Positions 21,850-33,544 of a DNA stretch of 64,000 nucleotides are shown here, in pieces; positions within the stretch are counted from its first letter, which is position 1; each line of letters opens with the position of its first letter. The translations under genes were made by a program, and so were the position numbers. The DNA is from Timema cristinae (lineage: Eukaryota > Arthropoda > Insecta > Phasmatodea > Timematidae). A model generated the notes under the pieces. The model saw only the letters and a list, made by a program, of their open reading frames with translations, was not told the DNA's origin and searched no databases. Where the stretch lies: contig JBCFYV010011164.1 of the NCBI GenBank assembly GCA_039000515.1, positions 36,677,521 to 36,741,520 of the forward strand, given 5' to 3'.

Positions 21850-22560
21850 AGTAATTGTTTCTATTGGTTTTTGAAAATTTTCCCTTCTCCTCCCCAATCA
21901 TAATTTCTCTAACTCCCATTTAAACACATAGTTTTAAGAATACTTTCTTTATCTATAGTTGTTCTTCTACTTGCCAGCCAAATTTCGATTTTAAACTATA
22001 GATAAAAGGTTTTTTATAACTCCCCCCGCCCCTCCCTTGATTTCATGGAGTTACATTTTAAAATGCTCAGACTTATTAGTTATTTGGAGTGGTGCATTTA
22101 CGGGCATGCCAAAATTCAATTTTTAACGACACTGCACTGAGATGTAGTAGTTTCTATTAATTTTGTAGATTTTGGATTCCATATTCCCAACCCACTTTGA
22201 GAAATTTAGAGTCTAACGTTATTTTGGCTATCTGGGATTTGATTTATCTTTATTTATATGTCAAAATTTTATTTTTTTCCTAATCTCAAAAAGTTTTTTT
22301 CTCTATTATACTCCATCACCACTATTTCTCAGAATGCAATTTTAAATAATAATAATAATAATAATTATTATTATTATTATTATTATTATGTAAATGTCTA
22401 TTTGTATTGTTTCCCGTACCTAATTAATACATTTAAATTCTTTACAATACAGAGAAGTAATTAAATATATTAGTTTTTGAAAATGTTGACCTCCAAGCTC
22501 CCCTTCCTCCTGCAATTACTCAACTCACTGAGAAATTTCAAATTTTAAGGTTTATTTGGT
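21850..22560. repeat. Degenerate ~140-bp tandem repeat (copy block 2)
   Basis: Lines of the type 'tatttggagtggtgcattta, then gccaaaattcaattttt' recur near 21953, 22079 and 22223, with pyrimidine-rich separators. This is related to 9780-10745. An AAT/ATT run at 22347-22390 is a simple-repeat inset. Confidence 0.5.
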
Positions 22561-22750
22561 CATCTTGATGGCTCCTTCCTTATACTAAGGCTACTAGAGT
22601 TGTAGGGAAGGCTCGTTCACTTTACCGGCCAGCACTCAGCTCTACCCTAACACGCAGCACTGCTGTAACGTCCGCTCGTGAACTAGCCAAGCTTGCTTCT
22701 GTTCGGATCATGTGACTGTGTAGTGCAGCACTTTTTTAAATTATTATTCA

Positions 22751-22993
22751 GCACCACGTCTTACTACCCGTTCGGGTTATACGCCTAAGTACTAATTACG
22801 CTAATGGATTAGGAATTGGGAAGGTTGAATTAGTGGAAGTGAACCCGCATTTGCGTGAAGGGAGAGTGGGAAACCATTGAGGAACCCCCCACCCCCCAGT
22901 TCACCCGACCGAGATTCAAACCTCTATCTCCCCATCCTCAGCAGTAGATCTCAACACGACTAGCGCGTTAGCTATCTACGCCACCGAGGCGGG
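22751..22993 (-). mobile_element. SINE-B copy, near full length
   Basis: It runs from the antisense tail gcaccacgtcttactacccg through cgcatttgcgtgaaggga to the head (gttcacccgaccgagattca, then gctatctacgccaccgaggc). It is closest to the 36008-36272 copy. Confidence 0.92.
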
Positions 22994-23134
22994 TGCGCTC
23001 GTTACTAACTTCTTATTTATGTCAAGTATGCTTCCAAAGTCAATGTGAATAGTAAATGTTTGTATGTTTATTGTAAGCTTTCTTATTATTTATGCGTGAA
23101 GGGTTACGAAAAGTGTCATACCGATACTAAGAAA

Positions 23135-23340
23135 ATGCCGGGTAAGCGTTGTATCGTTGCCGTATGCAATAAAAGTAATCTAAGAGATATGGTGTTATAC
23201 ACCATGACTTCCCTAAAGATTCTGATGTCAGATGAAGATGTATTCCCTTCTGAACGAGATGGAAAATGGAGTCATGATTCATATTTTATTTGCTCAGAAC
23301 ATTTTTTCACCTAATGAATATGAACAAGACCTTCAGCCCT
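23135..23340 (+). pseudogene. THAP-type zinc-finger fragment
   Basis: The frame from the ATG at 23135 reads MPGKRCIVAVCNKSN, then an altered middle, then FPSERDGKW and SYFICSEHFF. The N-terminal C-x4-C pair and the late C..H pair in ICSEHF give the C2CH pattern of THAP DNA-binding domains, found in P-element-like transposases and in many animal proteins derived from them. The middle (DMVLYTMTSLKILMSDEDV) seems to contain a small frameshift, because a typical PKDSDVR-like block is visible only in part. A frameshift after HFF leads into PNEYEQDLQP in another frame, then stops. No THAP-linked catalytic domain was found nearby, so this is an isolated, broken fragment. Confidence 0.62.
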
Positions 23341-24145
23341 AACTGCTGTAATTTCCTTAAAAAAGCAAATTAAAACCGCCCTTATTTGTGATGTCTCCGA
23401 AAATGTTATCCAAGGGGAAAATATATCACCCGTGAATCTAGGCATTGTATTAGATTTACGAAACAAATAGTAAGTGATTTCATGGCGGGTAAACATGTCA
23501 CCCCCAATAGTTTTACTTTATGGAAAAGTCCCCTTCTATAGTGAATTTAATTATTTGTTTAAATAGTTTACTTAACTACAAGATTTCACATATGCATTTT
23601 ATAACCTTATTATCCAAATCGATCTTGCTTCATTAATGTGGACAGTAGTCTGGAAGAGAAATCTCCCCATGCAAGGTGGATATAGTTTTATGATATCTGT
23701 GCCATCTTAAAATATACTTTAGAAACATTATTTCTAAATTTAATAAATCACGTGGCTGTTTGACACACATAAATATGTTTTGTACAAGAACATAGTTTAT
23801 TGTAGTACATGAACAAATGTATATAGTACGCAAGTTAATGAAAGAATTAAGGTATTTGGTGACGTAAGTGTTACCTTAAATTATGTGTTAACTTTTCAAT
23901 ATAAATTTAATAACCCTCTTGTAAGTAGGCCTATTCATAAACCAATTTGTAGTATAGTGAAAGTCTTGAATTTATATTAATGTTCAAATGAGTGTGTCAA
24001 GCTATATATTTAAAGGGTAATATTAGATTCAGCTACATTTATGTTATATAAGTTGGTAATAATATATGCCCCCCTCAAGGTTGGAGATAATATGTGTGTC
24101 ATCCACCTATATCCCCCACCCGCCCCCCCTCAGTTGGAAATAAAG
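23341..24145. other. AT-rich stretch with no supported gene
   Basis: Text to about 23480 may be decayed sequence downstream of the THAP fragment. After that I see no coding frame, RNA motif or clear repeat. Confidence 0.4.
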
Positions 24146-24149
24146 TTGT

Positions 24150-24340
24150 CCTCTAAGATTGAAGTTCAAATCCCAGCCGGGTGTAACAAGGGTATTTTTC
24201 CCTAAAATGGTACCCCACTCTCAATATACGCAAATGTAGGTACATTCAATCTAAAATGTAACATTCCTCATTCCTGGTTCATTAGGGTAAATTGATGTAT
24301 GTGTACAACTCAAACGGGTAGTAAGTCACAATGAAAAAAA
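24150..24340 (+). mobile_element. SINE-B relic lacking the 5' head
   Basis: The text gaagttcaaatcccagccgg, cgcaaatgtaggtacattca and caactcaaacgggtagtaag follows the SINE-B order from the B box to the tail. Confidence 0.75.
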
Positions 24341-24777
24341 CCTATTGTGATGACTATCAAGAGTATCGGCGAAGCTTTATTAGTGTTGGGCGAGGTAGTT
24401 TGTAAAAACACTATTTTTAAGGAGTTTTTAGGTGATTGACTCCAAGCCAGTGGAAAATATTTGAAAATGGAATGCCACTAAAAGCTATATGGGGTCTCCC
24501 TTAAGCATTTAGAAATAATAATAGATTGTTTTAGAATCTTTTTGAAGTTTGATGCAAACCATCTTTCAGCTTCAAATTCAAGTATATCAGAGGGAAGTTT
24601 AACAAACTGGAGGAAGGCACATTTCGATTGGGGGAGAAAAATTGGGTAATACCCCACCCTATCAACCCTTCCCTCTTTCCCAGTTCACGCTCAATGAGTG
24701 ACACTCGATATAAAACTAGTGACAGACACACCGTAGAATGTAGATTATTTCCTCAGAGTCTGACAAACTAACTTAAA

Positions 24778-24945
24778 TCTAGAACAAATACAACATCCTG
24801 CCCCCTGACAGTTAATTCATCAGTGTGAAAGGGGAAAAGCACAGTCAACCAATGATACGTTTTTCGGACATTCCGGGAATCGAACCCGGGACATTTAGCT
24901 CAGTATACAAACACGCTACACACTGAGATAAAGTGTCGGACTGTG
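24778..24945 (-). mobile_element. SINE-C copy with a well-preserved tRNA-like head
   Basis: On the minus strand the head starts tccgacactttatctcagtg and contains a perfect T-arm (cccgg, loop ttcgatt, cccgg type) in gggttcgattcccgg. The 5' and 3' heptamers (tccgaca and tgtccga) pair at six of seven positions. The body matches 17245-17385 and 58785-58950 (caacatcctgccccctgaca, cagtgtgaaaggggaaaagc). It could pass as a tRNA pseudogene on its own; the shared body argues for a SINE. Confidence 0.75.
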
Positions 24946-26245
24946 TATTGAAATCAACGTTTAGTACGGTTTATGTGTTGTTAGCAAAATAATTCTATAT
25001 TACGTGATAAAATAATTAAACCTCTGTACACAAATAAAAAACTGGTACGTTGGTATTAACGCTGTAAGCTACCTGGTCTCATAAGTCATCGCACTCAAAA
25101 TATAACTTGTTTTTGAGTGACGCGGAGGTCGGGGTGTAGTGTAGTTCTTTTATATTCATTCATGTATTAAATTATAAAAGACTTGTGAGATTTAAATGTA
25201 TTTATTGAATGATCATAATACTAGTGTAAATATTTTTATGAGAGTTCGGCCATTCACTTTTTCTGGTACAAAGGCTCCTTCGGTCTAAAATGTGAAAACC
25301 CCTGGTCTAAGTCAATATATGTTAATGCGTTGAATAACACGCTCTGGTAGCTTTGTCAGTTAGAAGTACTTTAGTATTAATTTTAACCGAAATTGGGTGG
25401 GGTGCGAGTGAAGTCTCTATAAGCGAGGTCCTCAGTGTAATAACCCATATCTTGTGTTAAGAGACTTAAAAACTAAAACGAACTTAATTACCAGAATGGT
25501 GGCTACTAGTTATATACATTTTCTTGTATACAATGTATGGAAGCTACTATGGTTGTGCTTTTTTCAAATGAGAATATAAGTGGCACTTTTAATATGTGTG
25601 TGTTTTGAATATAAAGTCTTAAACCAAGTCTTAAAAAGGAGCCTATGTATACGACTCATCTTCTGTGTCTAATGTTTTAGTTATAAAGTAAATAATTTAG
25701 GTTTGTATTGAAATTATTAGGGGTTATGGGGAAGGTGACCCTTTTACTCCACCCATTGAGTGCGCCACTGGTTCTAAGTAAACGCTTAGTGAGAGGTCAT
25801 TTTATCATAGATATAATTAATTTATAAAATATGATAGTTATTAAAATGGTTTTTATGAACTTATAATGCCCCTTTTTCTCGTCAAGTGAAAAAATCAAAA
25901 GTATATCCATTAGCTTTTATTTAATTAAAGGGTACTAAACTTTTAGTTCAAAACCCTTTTAAAAAGGTTTAGATTATATATATGATGTTAATAATGAATA
26001 CTTTTTGAGCCAGTGTGTTAAAGAGTCTCTCATTTTATATTATTAAGTCAATATAGTAAGTATAGTATTTATCTTAAAAATGTTAAATAAAGTTTAAATG
26101 TAATTATAATTATACAAAAATGTACATTTGTTATATTTGAATATGATGTATTTTCACTGTCTAAAATATGTTTTTAAAGTAAATAGAGTAAGCTCTAGTA
26201 GTGTTGTTTTTTCATTGTATCTTCGCGCCAGCCAATGCTTTCCAC
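24946..26245. other. AT-rich stretch with no supported gene
   Basis: A possible lone hAT-like right end lies near 25294 (gtgaaaacccctggtctaag), but no left partner or duplication could be identified. Otherwise I see nothing. Confidence 0.35.
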
Positions 26246-26249
26246 ATTT

Positions 26250-26360
26250 AATAGCAATTAGAAGGTAGGTATGAGGAAGATAAACTTATGAGAAGTACCC
26301 TCGTTTGCGTGGAAAAACGGGAAACCATTTAGGAAAAATTACCTTAAGTACACCGTGTAA
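26250..26360 (-). mobile_element. SINE-B body fragment
   Basis: The text gaagtaccctcgtttgcgtg, gaaaccatttaggaaaaatt and cttaagtacaccgtg is the antisense body. Confidence 0.6.
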
Positions 26361-26770
26361 TTGAGCAGGCGCGGTATGCACATTTTTGTCCTCGATTCAT
26401 TATTTTATAGTAAAAATCTTTCTTTCAAAAATGAAGATGAAATACATATTTAAAAAAATTAGATATCACTAAACTTTACACAAAAATATACAAATCAATA
26501 CATTATTTAATCTATATAAAGCAAAGGATGAAGCAAGAGAGAGGTACCCGCCAACAACTCGTGAAACTCAAAACAAATTATGTTAGTGGGTTTGAAAAAG
26601 AACCAAAGGAAAGTTGCCGGGAGCAATGAATTTTTTTTATGGTTTATTTCAAGGTCGTTTGCTATTATTAGGAATGGAGGGAGGAAAGGACTGCTGCCTA
26701 AACCCACCCTTCAAAGTCTCTTGTAGAGTGCGACGGAGAAGAGAGAAAGAGAAGATTTAGCCTGTTTGCC

Positions 26771-27786
26771 ACGTAACTCAAGTTGGCCCGCCACATTGCT
26801 GAAAAAAAACTTTTTTGTCTAATCGTTTGTGCTCTATTTGTGCTCATATGTGCCCGAACATGAACATTTTTGTTGTGAAACTGGCCAATTTAGAAAATAT
26901 TTAATGTGGTGGGCCAACTTGAGCTCAAGCTAGCCCACCACATATTGAAAACACAACATAACAAAATTTATTTAAGTCAATCCATTGTGCTCCATTTGTG
27001 CTCATATGTGCCCGAAAATGAACATTTGTGCTTTAAAACTAGAAAATCTAAAGAACAATTAATGTGGCGGGCTAACTTGAGTCTTCCTTATACCATAACC
27101 TGTAGAAAAAATTGAATTCAAGCTGGCCCGCCACATTTTTAAATATCAATGTAACAAAATTCTGTTTTCACACATTCGTTTGTTTTTTATTTGTGCTCAT
27201 ATGTGCCCAAAAATGAGTATTTGCGCTCTATAATTAGAAAATCTAGAAAACAGTTAATGTGGTGGGCTAGCTTGAGCTCTAGTTGGATCGCCTTCATTAA
27301 ATGTTATCTAAAAGGCCTAGATTCACAGCCCTAACGTTAATTTTCGGGCACATATGAGCACAAACTAAGAACAAACGAATCGTGAATACAGAATTTTGTT
27401 ACATTGATATTTAAAAATGTGGCTGGCCAGCTTGAACTATATTTTTCTACAGTTTATGATATAGGGAAGGTTCAAGTTAGCCCGCCACATTAAATGCTCT
27501 CTAGATTTTCTAATTTTAAAGCACAAATGTTCATTTTCGGGCATATATGAGCACAAATGGAACACAATGGATTGACTTAAATAAATTTTGTTATGTTGTG
27601 TTTTTTCAATATGTGGCGGGCTAGCTTGAGCTCAAGTTGGCCCACCACATTAAATATTTTCTAAAATGGCCAGTTTAACAGCACAAATGTTCATGTTCGG
27701 GCACATATGAGCATAAATAGAGCACAAACGATTAGACAAAAAAAGATTTTTTTTTCGGCATAGTGGCGGGCCAACTTGAGTCACGT
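26771..27786. mobile_element. Foldback / Mutator-like element with modular inverted arms
   Basis: A 1016-bp element that is almost entirely inverted repeat. The left end acgtaactcaagttggcccg matches the complement of the right end, acgtgactcaagttggcccg. The 9-bp duplication ctgtttgcc flanks it (26762-26770 and 27787-27795). Each arm has three related ~150-160-bp units: A 26777-26923, B 26924-27081, C 27118-27276, mirrored as C' 27277-27436, B' 27472-27630, A' 27631-27780. A ~35-bp spacer lies between B and C in both arms. Every unit is itself bounded by inverted ctcaagttggcccgccacat-type ends and holds the core tgctcatatgtgcccg. No transposase frame is present. A 9-bp duplication with long TIRs is known for Mutator-like and Foldback elements. 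Confidence 0.93.
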
Positions 27787-27795
27787 CTGTTTGCC

Positions 27796-28417
<622 letters not shown>

Positions 28418-28934
28418 CCATTGTAATATTTACTGGCAAAATTTATTTAATGCGTCACTATTATTTATATATTAATTATTAATACAATAGATAACAAAAA
28501 AAATGTTCATGTATATCTCAGTAGCGCTAAACGAAAATCGGGCGTCACTTCAGACAAATTTAAAGTGGGTGGGTTGAATATTGGTTTCCACTTTCATTTT
28601 GCCTTTCGGAATAAGTTGTCAAAAGTCCCCATAATTTGAATGTACGCATATAATTTTACCGAGCGTAAACGATGCTGAGAATAGGATTTTCTTATTGTTT
28701 TTTCGTTAACTTTATGACCGTGAGATATATTAACAAGGAAATAATATCGGAAATCTATGTATAAAAAAGGTGATAGAGTGTTTTGTGAACTACTGATCTA
28801 GTTGTATGTAGGATATTGTCAATGTTTTTAGAAATATTGTAACTACCTTGCATCAGTTGTGCTATCTATATTCAGATGAAACAACTAACAGAACCTTTTA
28901 CTTTCCGAAGATAACCGAAGGTTTTAAATTTACA

Positions 28935-29179
28935 TTTTAGGCCAAATGACTTTAGGCCAACTGCCTTTTAGGCCAAATGCCTTTTAGGCCAACTGCCTTT
29001 AGGCCAAATGCCTTTAGGCCAAATGCCTTTAGGCCAAACGCCTTTTAGGCCAAATGCCTTTTAGGCCAAATGCCTTTAGGCCAAACGCCTTTAGGCCAAA
29101 CGCCTTTTAGGCCAAATGACTTTTGGTTTCATTTTTAGGCCAAATGCCTTTAGGCCAAATGCCTTTTAGGCCAACTGCC
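28935..29179 (+). repeat. GGCCAAATGCC(T)TTTA tandem array (copy 2)
   Basis: The same 15/16-bp unit as 20280-20476, about 14 units, with variants aactgcc, aaacgcc and aaatgac. A non-repeat break (ttttggtttcatt) interrupts it near 29125. Confidence 0.96.
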
Positions 29180-30150
29180 GCGTCCCCAACCCGTCCTACT
29201 AATATCAATGTACAATAACGATAACTGCTCTCAACCCTAATTATTAGCATAGAGAGCCTTAAGTGCTCAGAGCAGCAGTTGGTCGTGTCTTGCACTGACA
29301 CCTCCAAACAAGAAAGACGTCTAACGAGTACCGCATTTGTTTAGCGTCATTTGAACAAAGAGGTATTGAGATATGCAAAAAGTGGGGTGGAAATAGTGGG
29401 AAAGGGGAGGGGGGTCATTGTCCGGCTGTCACTTGTAAAAAGGGATCAAGTTCAGGCGACACTTCTTTGTAACCCTCCCGCCCCTTGAAGGGTTGATAGG
29501 GTCGTCGGTAAAAGGGTTGAACGCTTTGGTGTGAAGAAAGGATTTGCGGAGATTCGTTTTAATATGCATCACATGCATTTAAATGAGTGTGTGTGATCCA
29601 ATATGTGTACACTACACAATGCTCATAGAACTTGACAGTTACCACGAAGTCTCTCCTTTTAACTCTGGCGCACTTCCTCGAGACCGAGTGGTAAGGAAGG
29701 CTGACTACATCGTTGAATGGTTTACGTCACGGCGAAAACACAAAGTCTAGCCATTTCCTGAAATGACCGGGCTCTTCAAGCTCTGGCCATCGAAATCAGC
29801 CAACGCACAAACTATATGATAATCATATTTACCAGCAGGTCGGGCTTTGGCCACCAGTTCTAATTATGGCAATAAGAAACTGACAAAAGCAGATAATTTT
29901 CTTTATCTCACCTATGTCCTGAATTGATTTCGTCCCTGATTTGTTAGGTAGATTAATTAAATTTGAACATCAGTTGTTAAAATTTTAAACGTAAAATTTG
30001 GCAAAAATACACATCATCATTACCAAATATTTCTAATACATTCAACATTTTTTCATAACTTTTTATGATATCTACTTTCATGTAGTTAACCGGATGATAT
30101 CACTTTCATAACATAATATATCGCAACATTTCATAGAGCTAATAATTTAT
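29180..30150. other. Moderately GC-richer stretch without a recognised gene
   Basis: The 29630-29860 part (actctggcgcacttcctcga, gtcacggcgaaaacacaaag) is less AT-rich and may be single-copy sequence. No open frame or RNA motif was recognised. Confidence 0.35.
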
Positions 30151-30448
30151 AATGTCGGTGACCTGGTGGTCTAGGGGTAAGGTGTCGGACTTCTAAGCTG
30201 GCGGCCGGGGTTCAATCCTCGGTCCCAGCAAAGATTTATCTGATTTCCAAACCCTTCCTTCACCTCTGACAAAACATCTTGTGAATGTGGGGAATGCCAG
30301 GCCTCCACCGTGGTTCGGATTCCACGTTAAACTGTAGGTCCTTCATTTCATCTCACAATCACCCTACTATTACACATTTGCGTAAGTGCGTATAACCCGA
30401 ACGGGTAGTAAGACGCGGTGCTAATAATAAATAAAAATAAATAATAAT
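30151..30448 (+). mobile_element. SINE-A copy with 10-bp target duplication
   Basis: Full-length, with head gtgacctggtggtctagggg, ggttcaatcctcgg and the shared tail. aataatttat is present at 30141-30150 and 30449-30458. The tail has shifted from AAT to a mixed AAAT/AAT run. Confidence 0.92.
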
Positions 30449-30604
30449 AATAATTTATTAACACTGTCCAATGGCACGAATATAAAAACATCCCTATAGG
30501 GTGTATTTTATACTATTTAAATGGCATCTAGCTTTCAATTTCCATTTGAAGGGTCTTATCAGAACATTGGAAAATATATTATTCTACTTTCATGTATATA
30601 AAGA

Positions 30605-30995
30605 AAACTCCATGATGTGAGCTCGCAAGCGAGCTTGGCCGACCAAGTGGCCGCCACCGTTAGTGATGATAGTGCCGACATTTGCGGATAGAGGGTGTCA
30701 TGTGGTCAGCACAACGAGCCCTATAACCATTAATCTGAGTGTTTTTCAAACCAGAGCTGTTAATTTTTTTATTCAAGTGGCTCCTTATTTGTCCTTACGA
30801 AGCCGGGTTCGACCCTGTTCCGGACCCACTGCTTAACAAATAGATTTTGAAGTGCCAGGTATCGAACCCGGAACCTCTATCTGTATCCAGGAACGCTGAC
30901 CACAGAACCGTTAATGTCAAAATACATTGAGTAATGTCATCTGCAGCTATCACAGTTTTTATGCACCACGTCTTACTACCCGTTCGGGTTTTAGT
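30605..30995. repeat. Cluster of tRNA-like and SINE-tail relics
   Basis: Near 30805 the plus strand has gaagccgggttcgaccctgt; near 30855 the complement of gccaggtatcgaacccgg gives a B box on the minus strand; 30965-30990 is the antisense shared tail (caccacgtcttactacccgt). The pieces cannot be joined into one element. Confidence 0.45.
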
Positions 30996-31826
30996 ATAGT
31001 TACCATATTTGATAGATATGATCAACACCTATAAGATAACAATATTATGTAGTAAAATGTTAATAATGTTGAATGCAAAAAATTAAAAAATTAAATATTC
31101 TTGTATTTTGTAAAAGGCTCTTCCTATGAAAATTGGACTGTACCTTCTTCTTCTTCTTTAGAATGGCTGTCCCCAAACATACAACAAATAAATGGGTCCC
31201 TTCACTCTTCCACCATACATTACACCCATTTCTTTGTCAAGCCTTACCTATATTTTTATAAGATGTATTCACGAAATAAATGGAGGTGATATGGAGAAGG
31301 AAGAAATATCAGTATAAATTTACAGATTTTCCTTTCCCCCTTATTTCCCACTCCCCAACCAGTGGAGGAAAGAATTAATATAATATATGATACAACCCCC
31401 CCCCCCCCCATCACAACTTAATGCACTAGTGTTTTCAAGAAGCGAGAAGATATATTGAATTAGTTATTAAAATTCAACTAACTATATACTAATCTAGTAT
31501 CAGTTGGGGATAAAGATGTCAACTTTTTAATTTTTTCTTGAAACAATTTTAAAATTAAAGTGTTTCAATACAGGACTTTATTATGATTGTAGCTACTATG
31601 AATTTTATAACAAGCCTCCATCTAATTATTTTTACACGCTAACATATATGATTTTAAGATGTTGCTTTTAAGACATTTATGTTATCAACATCTATAAAAT
31701 AACACTAATAATATAATAAATTGTTGATCGTAAAAAAAATAGATTTGAATTTTCTAAGCCTTTCTTCCTAACAAAACGGGTAGATACAAAAGTAATTAAA
31801 CTGATTTTTGTAGGTACTAATAGCTT
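30996..31826. other. AT-rich stretch with no supported gene
   Basis: A C-run lies at about 31396-31409. No coding frame, RNA motif or element terminus was recognised. Confidence 0.4.
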
Positions 31827-31827
31827 A

Positions 31828-32080
31828 CCCGCTTTGGTGACCACATGGTCTAACGCACTACTCTCGTGTTAGACCAGACTACCGAAGATGGGGAGATCAT
31901 GGCTCGATTCTGGCCAGGTACACTGAGGTTTGTTTTCCTAAATGTTTTTCCACTCACCCTCCACGCAAGTGCAGGTGCGTTTCCTCTAAATTAAACTTTC
32001 ATAATTTATATCACATTAGTGCTATTAATGGATAAGCGTATGGATCAAATGGGTAGTAAGTCGTGGGTATGAAAAAAATT
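31828..32080 (+). mobile_element. SINE-B copy, near full length
   Basis: The head cccgctttggtgaccacatg, the A-box-like tggtctaacgcactactctc, the B box region (gctcgattctggcc), the body and the tail caaatgggtagtaagtcgtg are all in order. No duplication was found. Confidence 0.9.
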
Positions 32081-32266
32081 ATATTTGAAAGGCCTTTTTA
32101 TCACCAGAATCTTTCTATATAGTAGTAGTATTTTAGTAGGATTAAAGTCCTTTGATTTGTCCATTCTTACAAAAATTGGTGTATAGTTTTGTCTAAGGAG
32201 TCAATCTCCCAGTATACAGAACAATAAACTGGACTAAGGTTGAATGGGGGATTGGCTGACCTCTTA

Positions 32267-32548
32267 TTATTATTATTATTAGCACCACGTCTTACTACCC
32301 GATCGGGTTATACGCACTTACGCTAATGTGTAATGTTAGGGTGATTGTGAGGTGAAATGAAGGACCTACAGTTTGACGTGGAATCCGAACCACGGTGGAG
32401 GCCTGGCATTCCCCACATTCACAAGATGTCTTGTCAGAGGTGAAGGAAGGGTTTGGTAATCAGATAAATCTGTGCCGGACCGAGGATTGAACCCCGGCCG
32501 CCAGCATAGAAGTCTGACACCTTACCCCTAGACCGCCAGGTCACCGAC
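32267..32548 (-). mobile_element. SINE-A copy with 13-bp target duplication
   Basis: Full-length antisense copy, from the AAT tail and caccacgtcttactacccg to the head ending cgccaggtcaccga. It is flanked by identical ggctgacctctta at 32254-32266 and 32549-32561. Confidence 0.96.
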
Positions 32549-32561
32549 GGCTGACCTCTTA

Positions 32562-32935
32562 ATCTCTATTATAAATGCGGCACCAACGCTTCTTATATAT
32601 ATCCATATGTTCTGCTGCGCAGCAACTGGTTCATCGTATGTAGGCCCGTTTTTGTGAATAGTTCTGAACTCACAAAGTAGAGCCAGCAAATCAGATTAAT
32701 ATTCTGAAAGATCATGTCCTCTGTTAAATAAAAGAATGGTCAGTGCCGTGTTATCCGAAGACGGGTGAAGCCATTTCTTCAAGTCAAGATGTGATTTGTT
32801 GATGCGTCTGGCAGCGAATTTTGAATGATTTCACCAGACTTGTTTTCTGAAACACGGCGGGATGGCTCCCGATAACTTCGGGCAGTCATCAGCTGCATTA
32901 AACCTTTGGAATATAATTTAATTATCTGTCACTGC
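32562..32935. other. Low-repeat segment, unrecognised
   Basis: It has a moderately balanced base composition (gttctgctgcgcagcaactg, aaacacggcgggatggctcc) and no resemblance to the local repeats. No open frame of useful length was seen. It is a candidate single-copy or regulatory segment, on composition only. Confidence 0.3.
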
Positions 32936-32939
32936 TTTC

Positions 32940-33155
32940 GGCGTTCGTTTGGTCTAAGCCATCAATCTTGAAATAAACTGGATCACAGGTGACGATCGGG
33001 GTTAGAATCCCGGTTGGGTGTGCTGAGAGTGTATTTCATAAATGGTTTCCCACTCTCTATCCATGCAAATTCGGGTATATTTACCTTAATTTCTCATCTC
33101 TACAATATTCAGATAAACCAAACGGGTAGAAATACGTGGTGCATACATAAAAAAG
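32940..33155 (+). mobile_element. SINE-B relic
   Basis: A degenerate head (ggcgttcgtttggtctaagc), the B box region (gttagaatcccggttggg), the body and the tail aaacgggtagaaatacgtgg. Confidence 0.75.
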
Positions 33156-33339
33156 TTGTTTACTATGAAAATGAGTGACAACTCACATCCTTAATTATTT
33201 TTTATCTAAGTACCGGTAACTAAAGCTTTGTCCTAAACATTTCTTGTGTGAGTTTGGAGACTCCTAACAAGATGGCGCACTGATGTGATTGCTAAGAAAC
33301 GTTATACTAAACAAAAAACTATAATAACAAATCACATGG

Positions 33340-33450
33340 GGAAGAACACTTCCAGTGTACTGAGCTGAGATTCGAACCTTAGCCTCCACCTTGGTTGGAA
33401 ATTCAGTCTATTGTGGGAATTACACCTTAGATACTATGTCAACCGATGTT
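33340..33450 (-). mobile_element. SINE-B fragment
   Basis: The antisense head region (ctgagattcgaaccttagcc, cagtctattgtgggaattac) is followed by accgatgtttg. The tail is absent. Confidence 0.6.
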
Positions 33451-33544
33451 TGTTTTAATAATGTGGGTGCATTTTCTCTAAGTAATGCCTTTAAATAATA
33501 CTAACCCTTAAATCAAGTCATAAATAAACCTTGTGTATCTGCTT

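Noticed and set aside
24778..24945. Functional tRNA gene on the minus strand
   Set aside because: The D arm and anticodon arm are not convincing, and two further copies share the adjoining body, so it is a SINE head.
25200..25320. hAT element ending near 25310 (aaaacccctgg)
   Set aside because: No left TIR or 8-bp duplication was found.
29107..29307. Minus-strand frame ending GIWPKGIWPKNETK
   Set aside because: Its C-terminus is the GGCCAAATGCC array read antisense; the rest shows no domain.
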